The notes under the pieces are model-generated. The model saw nothing but the letters and a program-made list of their open reading frames with translations, made no database searches and was not told the origin of the DNA. The position numbers and the translations under genes were made by a program. Of a DNA stretch of 64,000 bases, positions 7,471 to 16,054 are shown in pieces; within the stretch, counting starts at the first letter, position 1, and the number at the start of each line of letters is the position of its first letter. This DNA is from Streptomyces sp. NBC_01591 (GTDB taxonomy: Bacteria > Actinomycetota > Actinomycetes > Streptomycetales > Streptomycetaceae). The DNA lies in the NCBI RefSeq assembly GCF_035918155.1, contig NZ_CP109327.1, positions 7,068,001 through 7,132,000 on the forward strand, read 5' to 3'.

Positions 7471-8678
7471 AGGGCCCGCCCATGCTTTCCCACGTGCAGA
7501 CCGTGGCCGAACAAGTGCCCGTGCAGGCATGGGCCGCCCTGCTCTCCCTCGCCACCCTCGTCTTCGGCTACCGCATCGCCCCAACCCTCCGAGCCCGAAC
7601 CGGCCACCGGAAGCCCCGCGACACCAAGAAGCGTCGTAGCACCATCGGATTCGCCGGGATGGCGCTCGTCGTCGTCTTCGGCTTCGGCCTGTCGGCGAAT
7701 ACGTCAATGCGGTTCGCCGAGACGCGCCTTCACATGGTGCACCCGTGGACCCTGACGATCGGCCTCGCGCTTGAGGCGATCGTCCTCGGCTTGACCGTGT
7801 ACTCGTGGGCATTCGAGGACAAGGGAACGGCCCGCGCGGCGTACCTGCTCGTCTTCGCGCAGGCGATCGGCGCCGTCGAGGTCGTCCGGTCTGAAGGCGA
7901 GGACATCGGCACGGCGGCTGTCCGCATCGTCGGCCCGGTCATGCTCGCCTACGGCCTCCACAAGCTCCTCGGCCTCGAAGCGAAGTTGGGCACGGTCGAG
8001 ATCAGGCCTGACGGGCTACTCGCCCGTGCCTGGCGCGACCGCCTCAAGCGCCTGGAATCCAAGCTCGGGATCGGCTCCCGCGGCGCGGACGCCGAGTCCA
8101 TCAGCCGGCGGAATGCACAGGACCGGCTCGTCAGCCTCGTCACCCTCGGTAGGCCCCGGTTCATGGGTAAGCGCGCCTATGAAAAGGCCCTGATGCGTGC
8201 GGGTGACGCCTCCTTCCACGGCCTGAACGACACCCTCGACGAGTTCGGAGTCGAGCTCCGCATGACGACCCGCATCGACCGCATGCGGGCCTTCAAGAAC
8301 CTCCCCGACCGGGCCGAGCAATACAACCTCCGCTCCCTGCGCCCCTCCACCGCACCCCAGGGCGCACCGGAGACAGCACCCGACGGCGCCAGCACTCTGA
8401 CCAGCGAGGGCGCACCGGGGCGCACCTCGGGACGCGGTGAAGGCGCGCCCGAGGCGAACCCGAGCGAGGCGCAGGCGAACAAGGGGCCCGACGGGGGCGA
8501 CGAGGGGCGACGCACCCTCGCGTTCGACCTCTACTTCGACCTTCGCGGAACAGGGCCGGCCCCCTCGCAGAACGCCTTCGAGAAGGCATGGCGGGACAAG
8601 GGCTACGGCCTGAAGACCGATGACATCCGCGCCCTCTACAAAGAAGTCCACGCCAAGGTCACCGGTAACACCCCGTAA
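7467..8678 (+). CDS. Polytopic membrane protein, Spd/DUF2637-like
   Basis: 403 residues. About five hydrophobic stretches occur in residues 20-170 (AWAALLSLATLVFGY, IGFAGMALVVVFGFGL, LTIGLALEAIVLGLTVYSW, and two more), followed by a charged region (residues ~175-275) and a Gly/Ala/Pro-rich linker to a short C-terminal domain (TLAFDLYFDLRGTGPAPSQNAFEKAW). The layout resembles spread (Spd) and DUF2637 proteins of Streptomyces conjugative plasmids, which help plasmid movement within the mycelium. No TraB/FtsK translocase is present in the window, so a transfer role is an inference. Confidence 0.6.
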   Translation: MKGPPMLSHVQTVAEQVPVQAWAALLSLATLVFGYRIAPTLRARTGHRKPRDTKKRRSTIGFAGMALVVVFGFGLSANTSMRFAETRLHMVHPWTLTIGLALEAIVLGLTVYSWAFEDKGTARAAYLLVFAQAIGAVEVVRSEGEDIGTAAVRIVGPVMLAYGLHKLLGLEAKLGTVEIRPDGLLARAWRDRLKRLESKLGIGSRGADAESISRRNAQDRLVSLVTLGRPRFMGKRAYEKALMRAGDASFHGLNDTLDEFGVELRMTTRIDRMRAFKNLPDRAEQYNLRSLRPSTAPQGAPETAPDGASTLTSEGAPGRTSGRGEGAPEANPSEAQANKGPDGGDEGRRTLAFDLYFDLRGTGPAPSQNAFEKAWRDKGYGLKTDDIRALYKEVHAKVTGNTP

Positions 8679-8709
8679 CAGCAAGCCACCACACCCGAAG
8701 GACCGTCCG

Positions 8710-8949
8710 ATGACCACGACGTACCACTCACCCCGGCCCCGGCCGGCCGACCCGCGCGCACCCCGCCCGGCGCCCGTCGGCAGCATCCGGCAGACGCTCG
8801 GCAACGCGCTGCCCGACGGGTACACATGGGCGCACCGCCCCACCCTCACCGTCATCCACGGCGGAGACCCGACCACGCCCGGCCCCGACGAAATCCAGGC
8901 CCGCGACCGCATGATCCACGCGATCCGCCGGTGGGGAGTATCCGCATGA
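8710..8949 (+). CDS. 79-residue hypothetical protein
   Basis: MTTTYHSPRPRPADPRAPRP, then LGNALPDGYTWAHRPTLTVIHGG. Pro/Arg-rich start, no domain recognised. ATGA overlap with the next gene. Confidence 0.5.
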   Translation: MTTTYHSPRPRPADPRAPRPAPVGSIRQTLGNALPDGYTWAHRPTLTVIHGGDPTTPGPDEIQARDRMIHAIRRWGVSA

Positions 8950-9554
8950 GCGCCGACCAGGTCCCCGCCGAGGAGCGCCGCGTCGTCACCCCGACCCGCA
9001 TCATCCCGGCCGACCACGGCATCCCCACCGCCCGACCCATGCCCCAGGCACCCCCTGGGACGACGGATCTCCCGCCATGGCGCACAGCCGCCCCCACGCC
9101 AGCGCCCGCAGTTCCGCCACCCCCACCGCCTCCGCCACCCATGCCAGCGATCGTGGTGCCCGTGCCGCAGGGCCCGATCGAGGTGCTCGTCACCCTGCAG
9201 CCTCCCGAGCACGAGCCCACCCGGTGGCAGCGCCTGACCGCGTGGCTGGGCCAGTTCGGGCGGCCATGGCAGGCGGCCGGCGCGCTCACCCTCGCCCTGC
9301 TACCGATCCCCGGCGTCGGGTACAGCATCGCCACCACCTGGGCATCTGCCGTATCTGGGATGCGCGCCGAGTGGGGGCAGCAAGCCGGGTACGCGCTCGC
9401 GCTCACCCCACTTTCCTGGGCCCTGCTGCGCATCTACTACCACGGCGGCACCATCCGACGTCTCCTCGTCCTCGCCGTTTCTGTCGTCGGAATGGCCGGC
9501 GCCATCCACCTCTACGACCCTGTCACCTGGATCACCGGAGTCCACGCATCATGA
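8946..9554 (+). CDS. Proline-rich membrane protein
   Basis: 202 residues from ATG 8946. A run of nine prolines (about residues 58-66) separates a disordered N-terminus from a C-terminal domain with three to four hydrophobic segments (AGALTLALLPIPGVGYSIA, YALALTPLSWALLRIYY, LLVLAVSVVGMAGAI). Probably a membrane component encoded with the Spd-like gene. Overlaps the next gene by four bases. Confidence 0.55.
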   Translation: MSADQVPAEERRVVTPTRIIPADHGIPTARPMPQAPPGTTDLPPWRTAAPTPAPAVPPPPPPPPPMPAIVVPVPQGPIEVLVTLQPPEHEPTRWQRLTAWLGQFGRPWQAAGALTLALLPIPGVGYSIATTWASAVSGMRAEWGQQAGYALALTPLSWALLRIYYHGGTIRRLLVLAVSVVGMAGAIHLYDPVTWITGVHAS

Positions 9555-10060
9555 ACACCGCTACTACCGGCGCCACGCTCGCCGGATGCACCGTCGCGTT
9601 CGCGATCCTGTTCCTCAACCTGCGGAAATGGTGGACCGGCGGCCGGGCGCTGAAGGACCTCATCCCGACTATCCAGGGCTTCATCACTGGAGCGCTCGGC
9701 ACCATTTGTGCTGGCGGCCTCGCCGGGTGGCTCGCCGGATGCACCCGTCAGGCCGCCAACACCGGCGGCGACAAGGTCATCAGCGGCACCACCGGCACAG
9801 GAGCAGGAAGCGCGATCGCGTCCGGATCGATGGGCCAACTCACGGAGGAAGGCGCCGTCGTCGTGTTCCTCGTCTTCCTCGCCTTGGTCGCCTCGTACAA
9901 GGCCGCGAGCAAGGAGGATAAGGGGCGCCTGATCGGCACCATGATCGCCGGGTTCATCCTGTGCGCCACGGCCGGAGTCGCCGGAGCCCTCGACGGATTG
10001 CCGGACCTGGTCAACTCGCTCGGCTTGAGCGGAAAGAACGCCTTGGGCGGTGCCCTGTGA
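9551..10060 (+). CDS. Four-helix membrane protein
   Basis: 169 residues from ATG 9551. Hydrophobic segments at about 9-25, 43-64, 100-113 and 125-145 (GATLAGCTVAFAILFLNL, GFITGALGTICAGGLAGWLAG, VVVFLVFLALVASY, MIAGFILCATAGVAGAL). Third membrane protein in a row. A shared envelope complex is likely but unproven. Confidence 0.55.
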   Translation: MNTATTGATLAGCTVAFAILFLNLRKWWTGGRALKDLIPTIQGFITGALGTICAGGLAGWLAGCTRQAANTGGDKVISGTTGTGAGSAIASGSMGQLTEEGAVVVFLVFLALVASYKAASKEDKGRLIGTMIAGFILCATAGVAGALDGLPDLVNSLGLSGKNALGGAL

Positions 10061-10959
10061 CCATCAACTTGTTCAAGAAGCGCGGCAAGTCAGCCATCGA
10101 CGAAGCCCCGGTGACCGAGCCGGAGCAGGACCAAGAGACGGGGGAGAAGACGCAACCCGCCGTCGAGGAGACGGAACTGCGGGAAGCACTGCGCGAACTG
10201 CGGGAATCGGTGCGGGAACTGGGCTCGCAGATCGGGCAGGGGAGCGTCTGGCTCTGCCAGCGCTGCGGCAGGGGAGTAGCCGCCTGGTGCAGCGCCGGCC
10301 ACCGCGACGACCTGGAGGGGGCGCCTGCGCAGTACGGGGTGTGGCTCAGGGGAGCCGTCATCCTGGGAGGTGCGTACGGTGCCTGGCGGGGCGTCGTCGC
10401 GGCCCCGTGGGTGCTGGCCCCGGCCGCTGGCCTGTGGCTCCTCGCGTCCCTCTACGCCGAGGCCCCAGCAGAACCAGAGGGCGAAGACGACGAGGAGAAG
10501 GAAGAAGCAGCGGCCGAGGGTGGGACCAGGTCCGATGCGCCCGAGCCCGCAGGAGCAGCAGTGCCCTCGGTCGATGAGCCGCCGCTCCCGTCCCACCAGG
10601 ACCTCCACGAGGCCCTCTCCCGAGTCGGTACACCGCACGCCCACATCGCTGTACTCGCCGAGGACTTGGGAACCACCGCAGACGCGGTCCGCGCGGCCCT
10701 CGACCAGCTTGCCGTGCCGGTCGCTGCAGTGAGGATGCGGGGCCGGGGCTCCTCAACCGGCGTCCGCGCCGACAAATTCCCCGCCCCTCCTCCTACCCCT
10801 GGACCCCCTTCTGACGGTGTTGTTGTTGCAGGTCAGGGCGCCAACAACGACAACAACAACGCCCCCGACGTGGTCCACCGGGAGGGGCTCGTCATCGCCT
10901 ACACCGACGACAAGACCAACCCCGTCCGCACCCACGTGCATGTCAAGACCGGCGCCTGA
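10057..10959 (+). CDS. Zinc-ribbon/membrane/winged-helix fusion protein
   Basis: 300 residues from GTG 10057 (GTGA overlap). A Lys/Glu-rich start and coiled stretch (LREALRELRESVREL) lead to CQRCGRGVAAWCSAGH (probable metal site), two hydrophobic segments (residues ~115-150), an acidic linker and a winged-helix-like segment (HIAVLAEDLGTTADAVRAALDQL) near 220-250. It could link the membrane to DNA. The codons around 10816-10860 (GTTGTTGTTG and CAACAAC runs) form an inverted repeat within the gene. Confidence 0.5.
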   Translation: MTINLFKKRGKSAIDEAPVTEPEQDQETGEKTQPAVEETELREALRELRESVRELGSQIGQGSVWLCQRCGRGVAAWCSAGHRDDLEGAPAQYGVWLRGAVILGGAYGAWRGVVAAPWVLAPAAGLWLLASLYAEAPAEPEGEDDEEKEEAAAEGGTRSDAPEPAGAAVPSVDEPPLPSHQDLHEALSRVGTPHAHIAVLAEDLGTTADAVRAALDQLAVPVAAVRMRGRGSSTGVRADKFPAPPPTPGPPSDGVVVAGQGANNDNNNAPDVVHREGLVIAYTDDKTNPVRTHVHVKTGA

Positions 10960-10969
10960 GGAGACATCC

Positions 10970-11179
10970 ATGGACGAGCACACAGTTCGGCAGCAGATGG
11001 ACCTCGCCGAGCAGGCCGGCCGGGACGGAGACGCCCGCCGCGCCGCCCGCCTCTACCAGGCCCTCGGGAAATCCCTGCAAACAGAGTTTGGCCCGTACGA
11101 CTCGCGGGCCTTGGACGCCTACGAGGGTGTGGCCCGCTGGGTCCGGCTCGGCGCGCAATCCGCATCACCGAAGCCCTGA
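10970..11179 (+). CDS. Small TPR-like helical protein
   Basis: 69 residues. MDEHTVRQQMDLAEQAGRDGDARRAARLYQALG resembles one TPR hairpin. GGAG lies nine bases before ATG 10970. Function unknown. Confidence 0.55.
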   Translation: MDEHTVRQQMDLAEQAGRDGDARRAARLYQALGKSLQTEFGPYDSRALDAYEGVARWVRLGAQSASPKP

Positions 11180-11195
11180 CAGAAAGGCACCCTGC

Positions 11196-11348
11196 ATGAA
11201 CCTCACCCGCTACCGCGTCGAGGAGGCCGACGGCACGTTCCTCGACGAGTTCAGCACCAACGCACCGGATTTCGCTGAGGAGCGCATCGGCCGGATCCGG
11301 AAGTACCACCCGGACCTGACCGTCACCGAAACCCCCGACAACGACTGA
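11196..11348 (+). CDS. 50-residue hypothetical protein
   Basis: MNLTRYRVEEADGTFLDEFSTN. AGAAAGG lies upstream of ATG 11196. Short acidic beta-rich protein with no recognised domain. Confidence 0.5.
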   Translation: MNLTRYRVEEADGTFLDEFSTNAPDFAEERIGRIRKYHPDLTVTETPDND

Positions 11349-11375
11349 CCGCCTGAGACATACGAGGAGACAACC

Positions 11376-11540
11376 ATGTTCGGCAGGAACAAGAACAAGT
11401 CCGAGACCGCCCCGCTTCCCTACCCGGCGCCCACACCCGGCAGCCACATCCCCGACCAGACCCCGCCCCCGGTCGGCGCGAGCGTCCCCGACCAGCGACC
11501 CAAGTGGCTCCAGGAAGCCGAAGGTAAGGAGAAGCGCTGA
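11376..11540 (+). CDS. 54-residue proline-rich peptide
   Basis: MFGRNKNKSETAPLPYPAPT, then repeated SHIPDQTPPP/ASVPDQRPK. GAGGAG upstream at good spacing. Likely disordered. Last gene of the early operon, directly followed by the promoter-hairpin element at 11547. Confidence 0.45.
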   Translation: MFGRNKNKSETAPLPYPAPTPGSHIPDQTPPPVGASVPDQRPKWLQEAEGKEKR

Positions 11541-11546
11541 CACTGA

Positions 11547-11650
11547 TTGTCGGTCCCGGCCCGTACCGTGGACGGCATCCCATACGCGCTGCTGGCTGCT
11601 GCGCTACTCGGAGACCGGGGCCCCTGCCCGCTTGCGCTCGGGCAGGGGCC
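11547..11650 (+). promoter_or_regulatory. Promoter-plus-hairpin element, copy 1
   Basis: Begins TTGTCGGTCCCGGCCCGTAC, followed by CGTGGACG and then CGCGCTGCTGGCTGCTGCGC, and ends in a perfect 12-bp hairpin GGCCCCTGCCCG (11619-11630) / CGGGCAGGGGCC (11639-11650). A near-identical front half and a differently sequenced 12-bp hairpin recur at 12140-12239. It lies between the early operon and the DUF6221-like gene. The shared 5' part looks like a promoter (TACCGT as -10). The hairpin may attenuate or terminate. Confidence 0.6.
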
Positions 11651-11672
11651 TCAACCACGAGAGAATGAGCCC

Positions 11673-12134
11673 ATGGACGACCTCCTACAGTTCCTCCGCG
11701 ACCGCCTCAACGAAGACGAGCAGACGGCGCGATCGGTAGAGGACCGGAGCGCCCCGTGGAATGGACAGTGGGTCGCCGACGGCCACGACACAGCGCGGAC
11801 GTTCAACGGACACATGCTGTTCTACGGCCATACCGGGCCGCTCAAGCCCGGACTCGTCGATCACGTGGTTCGCCATGATCCGGCCCGCGTCCTGCGCGAG
11901 GTGGAAGCCAAGCGGCGCGCTGTCGAGCTGCACGGCATCGTGCACCGCGAGATCGGGTGGTTGGAGAGCGGCGGCGAGGAGTACAGCGAGACCCCGGTCT
12001 GCGGCCTCTGTGTCCCCAAGCACTCGCACTACCAACGTCGCGAAGACGTACCGGAAGGCCCCTGCCTCACGGTGCGCCTGCTCGCCCTGCCCTATGCCGA
12101 CCACCCCGACTACCGCGACGCGTGGCGGCCGTAA
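11673..12134 (+). CDS. DUF6221-type protein
   Basis: 153 residues from ATG 11673. MDDLLQFLRDRLNEDEQTAR, then HVVRHDPARVLREVEAKRRAV and VCGLC...CLTVRLLALPYADHPDYRDAW are characteristic of a family very common in Streptomyces and its phages (DUF6221 as I recall it). Function unknown. Flanked on both sides by copies of the promoter-hairpin element. Confidence 0.75.
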   Translation: MDDLLQFLRDRLNEDEQTARSVEDRSAPWNGQWVADGHDTARTFNGHMLFYGHTGPLKPGLVDHVVRHDPARVLREVEAKRRAVELHGIVHREIGWLESGGEEYSETPVCGLCVPKHSHYQRREDVPEGPCLTVRLLALPYADHPDYRDAWRP

Positions 12135-12139
12135 CCCAG

Positions 12140-12239
12140 TTGTCAGTCCCGGCCCGTACCGTGGACGTCATCTATCCGCGCTTCTGGCTGCTGCGCGCTG
12201 GACCGAGGCTCTGCCCGACTGACTGGAGGGCAGAGCCTC
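12140..12239 (+). promoter_or_regulatory. Promoter-plus-hairpin element, copy 2
   Basis: Opens TTGTCAGTCCCGGCCCGTAC and keeps CGTGGACGTCATC and CGCGCTTCTGGCTGCTGCGC, so the first ~55 bases match copy 1 with few changes. It ends in a perfect 12-bp hairpin GAGGCTCTGCCC (12205-12216) / GGGCAGAGCCTC (12228-12239) that differs in sequence from copy 1. No rightward gene starts within 400 bases, so it could make a short free RNA. Confidence 0.6.
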
Positions 12240-12479
12240 TTCCGCCCTGTGAGGTGACGCGGCTCGGGCAATCCACCCCGAAGAGCTGAGCCTGTCGGTC
12301 GGACGGATCGTCGGCACCGCACCCAGCAGCTGGCACAGCCGCTCCAGGGCGGCCTCGCATTCGGCCTCGGTCCGGCCTCGAATCATGTACGACACCGACA
12401 TACCCACAGTGTGCCGAACGCCGGGCGGGTGTGTGGGAGAAACCTGACGAACGCGGACCTCCTCGAAGCCGGCTTCCAC
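12168..12479 (-). CDS. Hypothetical protein, 103 residues
   Basis: Starts MEAGFEEVRVRQVSP. The core MSVSYMIRGRTEAECEAALERLCQLLGAVPTIRPTD looks like a genuine protein. The C-terminal third (after IARAASPHR) overlaps the hairpin of promoter element copy 2, so the true stop or the reality of the tail is in doubt. Confidence 0.45.
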   Translation of the reverse strand: MEAGFEEVRVRQVSPTHPPGVRHTVGMSVSYMIRGRTEAECEAALERLCQLLGAVPTIRPTDRLSSSGWIARAASPHRAEEALPSSQSGRASVQRAAARSADR

Positions 12480-12650
12480 GTGTAGCCCGTCGGCCGCTGT
12501 CTCGCCGTGGCCGCCCCACTAATCCGATACCAGGTTCCGGGCATGCCAATTGAAACTCGTACAAATGGGTATACCGGGGGCGAGCCTCTGCCTGTAGGCC
12601 GTGTACCGACTCGCTCGCACCCGCGCATGCGACCGCACGAAAGCAGACCC

Positions 12651-13370
12651 ATGCCAACCTGGACCGTCCACCACGGCGACGCCCTCACCCTCCCCACCCT
12701 CAACGCCCTCGTCGACGCCGTCATATGCGACCCGCCATACAACTCCGGCGGCCGCACAAACGCCGAACGCAAAAGCCAGGGCGCCCGCGACAAATACGTC
12801 TCCGGCGACGCGCAGCACGTCCTCGCCGACTTCGACGGCGACACAAGAGACCAGCGCGGATACACCCACTGGCTCGGCCTGATCCTTGCCGGCGCCTACC
12901 GCCTCACCCGCCCCGGCGGCAGCCTCCTCACCTTCACCGACTGGGCACAACTCCCCGCCACCACCGACGCCCTCCAAGCCGCCGGGTGGACCTGGCGCGG
13001 CATCATCCCGTGGCGCAAGCCGATCTCCAGACCGGTGAAGAACGGGTTCCGCCGAGAGTGCGAATACGTCCTCTGGGGAACCCGCGGAGAACCGCTCCGG
13101 CACGCACCGACGATCTACCTCCCCGGCATGCTTGAAGGCTCACAGTCGCGCGGCAAGCAGAGGCACCACATCACACAAAAGCCCACCACGGTCATGCAGC
13201 AACTCGTTCGTATCGCACCCGCAGGCGGCACCGTGCTCGACCCATTCACAGGCTCCGGGACCACCGGAGTCGCCGCCCTCGCAGAAGGTCGGCACTTCAT
13301 CGGCATCGAACAGTCCGCGCAATACGCAGAGGTAGCACGCCAGCGCCTGACCGGAGCCAAGGCCGCGTAG
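12651..13370 (+). CDS. Beta-class site-specific DNA methyltransferase
   Basis: 239 residues from ATG 12651 (MPTWTVHHGDAL). Motif IV DPPYNSGG near residue 24-31 precedes motif I DPFTGSGTTG near 200-209, the order of beta-class amino-methyltransferases (N6-adenine or N4-cytosine). KPISRPVKNGFRRECEYVLWGTRG and ITQKPTTVMQQLVR are typical flanking segments. No restriction enzyme gene is adjacent, so it is an orphan, probably protecting the element's DNA or acting in regulation. The recognition site cannot be read from sequence. Confidence 0.92.
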   Translation: MPTWTVHHGDALTLPTLNALVDAVICDPPYNSGGRTNAERKSQGARDKYVSGDAQHVLADFDGDTRDQRGYTHWLGLILAGAYRLTRPGGSLLTFTDWAQLPATTDALQAAGWTWRGIIPWRKPISRPVKNGFRRECEYVLWGTRGEPLRHAPTIYLPGMLEGSQSRGKQRHHITQKPTTVMQQLVRIAPAGGTVLDPFTGSGTTGVAALAEGRHFIGIEQSAQYAEVARQRLTGAKAA

Positions 13371-13406
13371 CCGAGACCGCCCGGGGACATCGTGAGGGCG
13401 ACTACG

Positions 13407-13446
13407 GTGAGGCCCCGCCACGCAACCCCGCGCGACAGGGCCTCAC
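13407..13446 (+). terminator. Hairpin after the methyltransferase
   Basis: Perfect 9-bp stem GTGAGGCCC (13407-13415) / GGGCCTCAC (13438-13446) with a 22-base loop, 37 bases past the stop. It separates the methyltransferase from the NACHT gene. Confidence 0.5.
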
Positions 13447-13536
13447 CCATGCCCACAGCGCGCCACTCTGGACTGACATCGGCATGCATCCGAATAATGT
13501 GGTGACGGTTTGCGGAGCGTACGGGGGAGGGACACG

Positions 13537-15792
13537 GTGCCGAGGAAGCTCTGGGCCCAACTTGTAGCGATCATCGCTGCGTTGTTCGTCGTCGTCTTCT
13601 GGATGCAGCGAGGCCTGGAACAGACGGGATGGCTCGCGGCGCCGCTGGCGCTCTTCGCAGTTGTGGCAGGTCCGACACTGGCCCAGCTATTCATCCGTCA
13701 GAAGAGTTCGAACGCCGAACAGACGGCCGCCGCACTGCACGCGCTGACTCAAGCTGTCTCCAGTGCGCCGAGCATGTGGTTGCAACAACTAGGGCTTCAC
13801 GAAAAGGAGATGGCTGACGTGCCTTGGTCACGCCCCTCCGATCCAAGTCTGATTCATCTACCCCTGAGGTCGACAAGCGGGCTCAGGGGAAGCAGCGAGG
13901 ATCCGGAGCCGCTCGTCGATGCCTTGCTGGGGTCGACGCGCCGGCTGGTGATTCTCGGCATCGCCGGAGCAGGCAAGAGCGCCCTCGCCTTGAAGATCGC
14001 AGAATCCGTTATCGAACGCCGCCGAAGTGCATCAAGCGAAACGGATCTCCCGCTGCCCGTGATCTTCCCGCTTGCTGAATGGTCACCAGCCGCATGGAAC
14101 GGCCCACTGCAACGTCAACGGAAGGGCCGTGGTAGTAACTCCCTGGAGCGATGGATGGTTTGGTTCATCCATCAGCGATGCCCTGAGATACGAGGGATCA
14201 CTTCGTACGGTGCCAACGCGGCCGAACAGTTGATCAAAACCGGCCGCATCCTTCCAGTGTTCGATGGGCTCGACGAGGTCCGGGCCCCCGAGCGTCGTGC
14301 CGCGCTCTCCGCACTCAAGGACAAGTTCGACGACCGTTTACCGCTCATCATCTGTTGCCGCAGAAAAGAGTACGTGCGAGCAACCCGTGCCCTGGCCCGT
14401 AGCGAGCGCGTTTCCACCGGCGTCATCCGTAACGCCGAAGTGGTCGAGGCCGCGTCGGTGCCCTTCACTAATGCTGCAGCCTGGCTCGCCGACGAGACCC
14501 GAGACTCGCCCGAATGGGTTCGCATGTGGCGACCGATTCAACTCGTGCTCACGAATCGAGATCACCCCGTTAGCCGCGCCCTGAACACCCCGCTGATGCT
14601 CCACCTGGCCAGGGCGGCGTATCGCAACGGAGGCCAACCAGATGAGCTCCTCCACCTCCCTGACACAATCGCGATTCGTAACCACCTCATCGACGCCTAT
14701 GTGCCAGCCCTCATGGGTCAACGGTCCACAGACAGTAGGGCGCAACATGAAGCCCGAGACAGCGTCGGTGACCGCATCAGCGCCAACCACGCTTCCGCTG
14801 AGCGCTATCTGCAGTGGCTGGCACACATTCACACCCAGCCACGCCGCGCATACTCTCTCAGCGGCGCTCTCGTAGCCAATGCCGCATCGCCCCTGGTGCT
14901 GCGCATTTGCGTGTATCTGCCAATACTGGCGGCCTTTCTGGGGATGACACCCTGGCTGGAGGTGATCCCACGGGGGCTTGGGGCAGTGGCAATCTATCCC
15001 GATGGCTCCCCCGCGATGCCTCCTTCTCCGGAAAGCCAGAACCACGCAGCCCAGCAGCAGGTGCAGGCCATGCTGTCGATCAACTACCCCCTCTGCATCA
15101 CGCTCTGCCTCGTAGGGGCAGTGATTTTGTCCGAGGTCCTTGCTGGCCTCGGGTACCACGCACGTGCGCATTGGAGGAACATGCCATCGCCCCACCCAGC
15201 CTGGGCGTTTGTGGCTCTGGCGCCCTTCCTTTTGATCTCCCTCTCTCCGCTCCTCAAAAGCTCCGGTCTAGACATGGAGTGGCTGCTGGGTGCTGACGCA
15301 GCGCGAATACCTGTCTCGAGTGAGCACCTTGGAGAAGTCGTCGGAATTGGCGCCTTTGTGACTCTGCTGGTATGCGGGATCGCGTACATGCTTCCGCGTC
15401 CTGTCATTTTCGTGCCCCGCGGCATCCGGAACTGGTTGTGGCTGGAACGAGGAGTACTACTGAGCATCTGCACTCTGCTGGCTGCCGGGGCCATCGCCGT
15501 GTGGTTGTACGGGCCGCAACCGCTCGATCACGTGACGGAGTGGCGGGTCGGGCCGCTCTTGACCGGCCTGGCATGTACGTACGCGCTGGCGGTAGCGGGG
15601 GTCGGAGCAGAATGGTTCGCCTTCCGCTCTGCACACGCGGAAGCCGTTCTCCGCACAAGACTGCCGTTGCGGTTGGACCGCTTTCTGCGGGACATGCACC
15701 GGATTGGCATCCTGCGGAACACGGGCGGGGCGTACCATTTCCGGCACTCCGAGGTGCAGCTTCGGCTGGCAGAGCGATACCGCAGCCAGTGA
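13537..15792 (+). CDS. Membrane-anchored NACHT-type STAND ATPase
   Basis: 751 residues from GTG 13537, chosen because GGGGGAGGG lies just upstream. Two N-terminal hydrophobic helices (~8-25, 32-50) are followed by a NACHT NTPase domain: Walker A GIAGAGKS (141-148) and Walker B LPVFDGLDEV (239-248). The C-terminal third has about five more transmembrane segments and ends FHFRHSEVQLRLAERY-like. Bacterial NACHT proteins are NLR relatives and several protect against phage, usually with C-terminal sensors. Here that part is mostly membrane. Codon use is less GC-extreme than in its neighbours, hinting at transfer. Confidence 0.85.
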   Translation: MPRKLWAQLVAIIAALFVVVFWMQRGLEQTGWLAAPLALFAVVAGPTLAQLFIRQKSSNAEQTAAALHALTQAVSSAPSMWLQQLGLHEKEMADVPWSRPSDPSLIHLPLRSTSGLRGSSEDPEPLVDALLGSTRRLVILGIAGAGKSALALKIAESVIERRRSASSETDLPLPVIFPLAEWSPAAWNGPLQRQRKGRGSNSLERWMVWFIHQRCPEIRGITSYGANAAEQLIKTGRILPVFDGLDEVRAPERRAALSALKDKFDDRLPLIICCRRKEYVRATRALARSERVSTGVIRNAEVVEAASVPFTNAAAWLADETRDSPEWVRMWRPIQLVLTNRDHPVSRALNTPLMLHLARAAYRNGGQPDELLHLPDTIAIRNHLIDAYVPALMGQRSTDSRAQHEARDSVGDRISANHASAERYLQWLAHIHTQPRRAYSLSGALVANAASPLVLRICVYLPILAAFLGMTPWLEVIPRGLGAVAIYPDGSPAMPPSPESQNHAAQQQVQAMLSINYPLCITLCLVGAVILSEVLAGLGYHARAHWRNMPSPHPAWAFVALAPFLLISLSPLLKSSGLDMEWLLGADAARIPVSSEHLGEVVGIGAFVTLLVCGIAYMLPRPVIFVPRGIRNWLWLERGVLLSICTLLAAGAIAVWLYGPQPLDHVTEWRVGPLLTGLACTYALAVAGVGAEWFAFRSAHAEAVLRTRLPLRLDRFLRDMHRIGILRNTGGAYHFRHSEVQLRLAERYRSQ

Positions 15793-16054
15793 GGAAGTGC
15801 GGCCAAAGCGCGCTGCCAACCGCCGGGTGAGCGATCAGCCCGCGCGGGCTCGTGTTCGCCCTCGACCCTAAGGTGATGTCCCGCCGCTTCCCCGTCACCG
15901 TCCGCGCCAGCGTTGTCCATGCCGCGCGACAGTACGGCCGGACACACAGACCGGCACCGCCCAGACACAATCCGGCGCCCACGCCAGCCATCCGAAGATG
16001 CCCGTACTCTCAGGTACAGCCCGCACGAACCAACGGCCGCAAGGGAGGAGGGTC

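Noticed and set aside
10816..10860. GTTGTT/CAACAA inverted repeat as a terminator
   Set aside because: It lies inside a coding frame encoding NNDNNN and has no downstream gene boundary.
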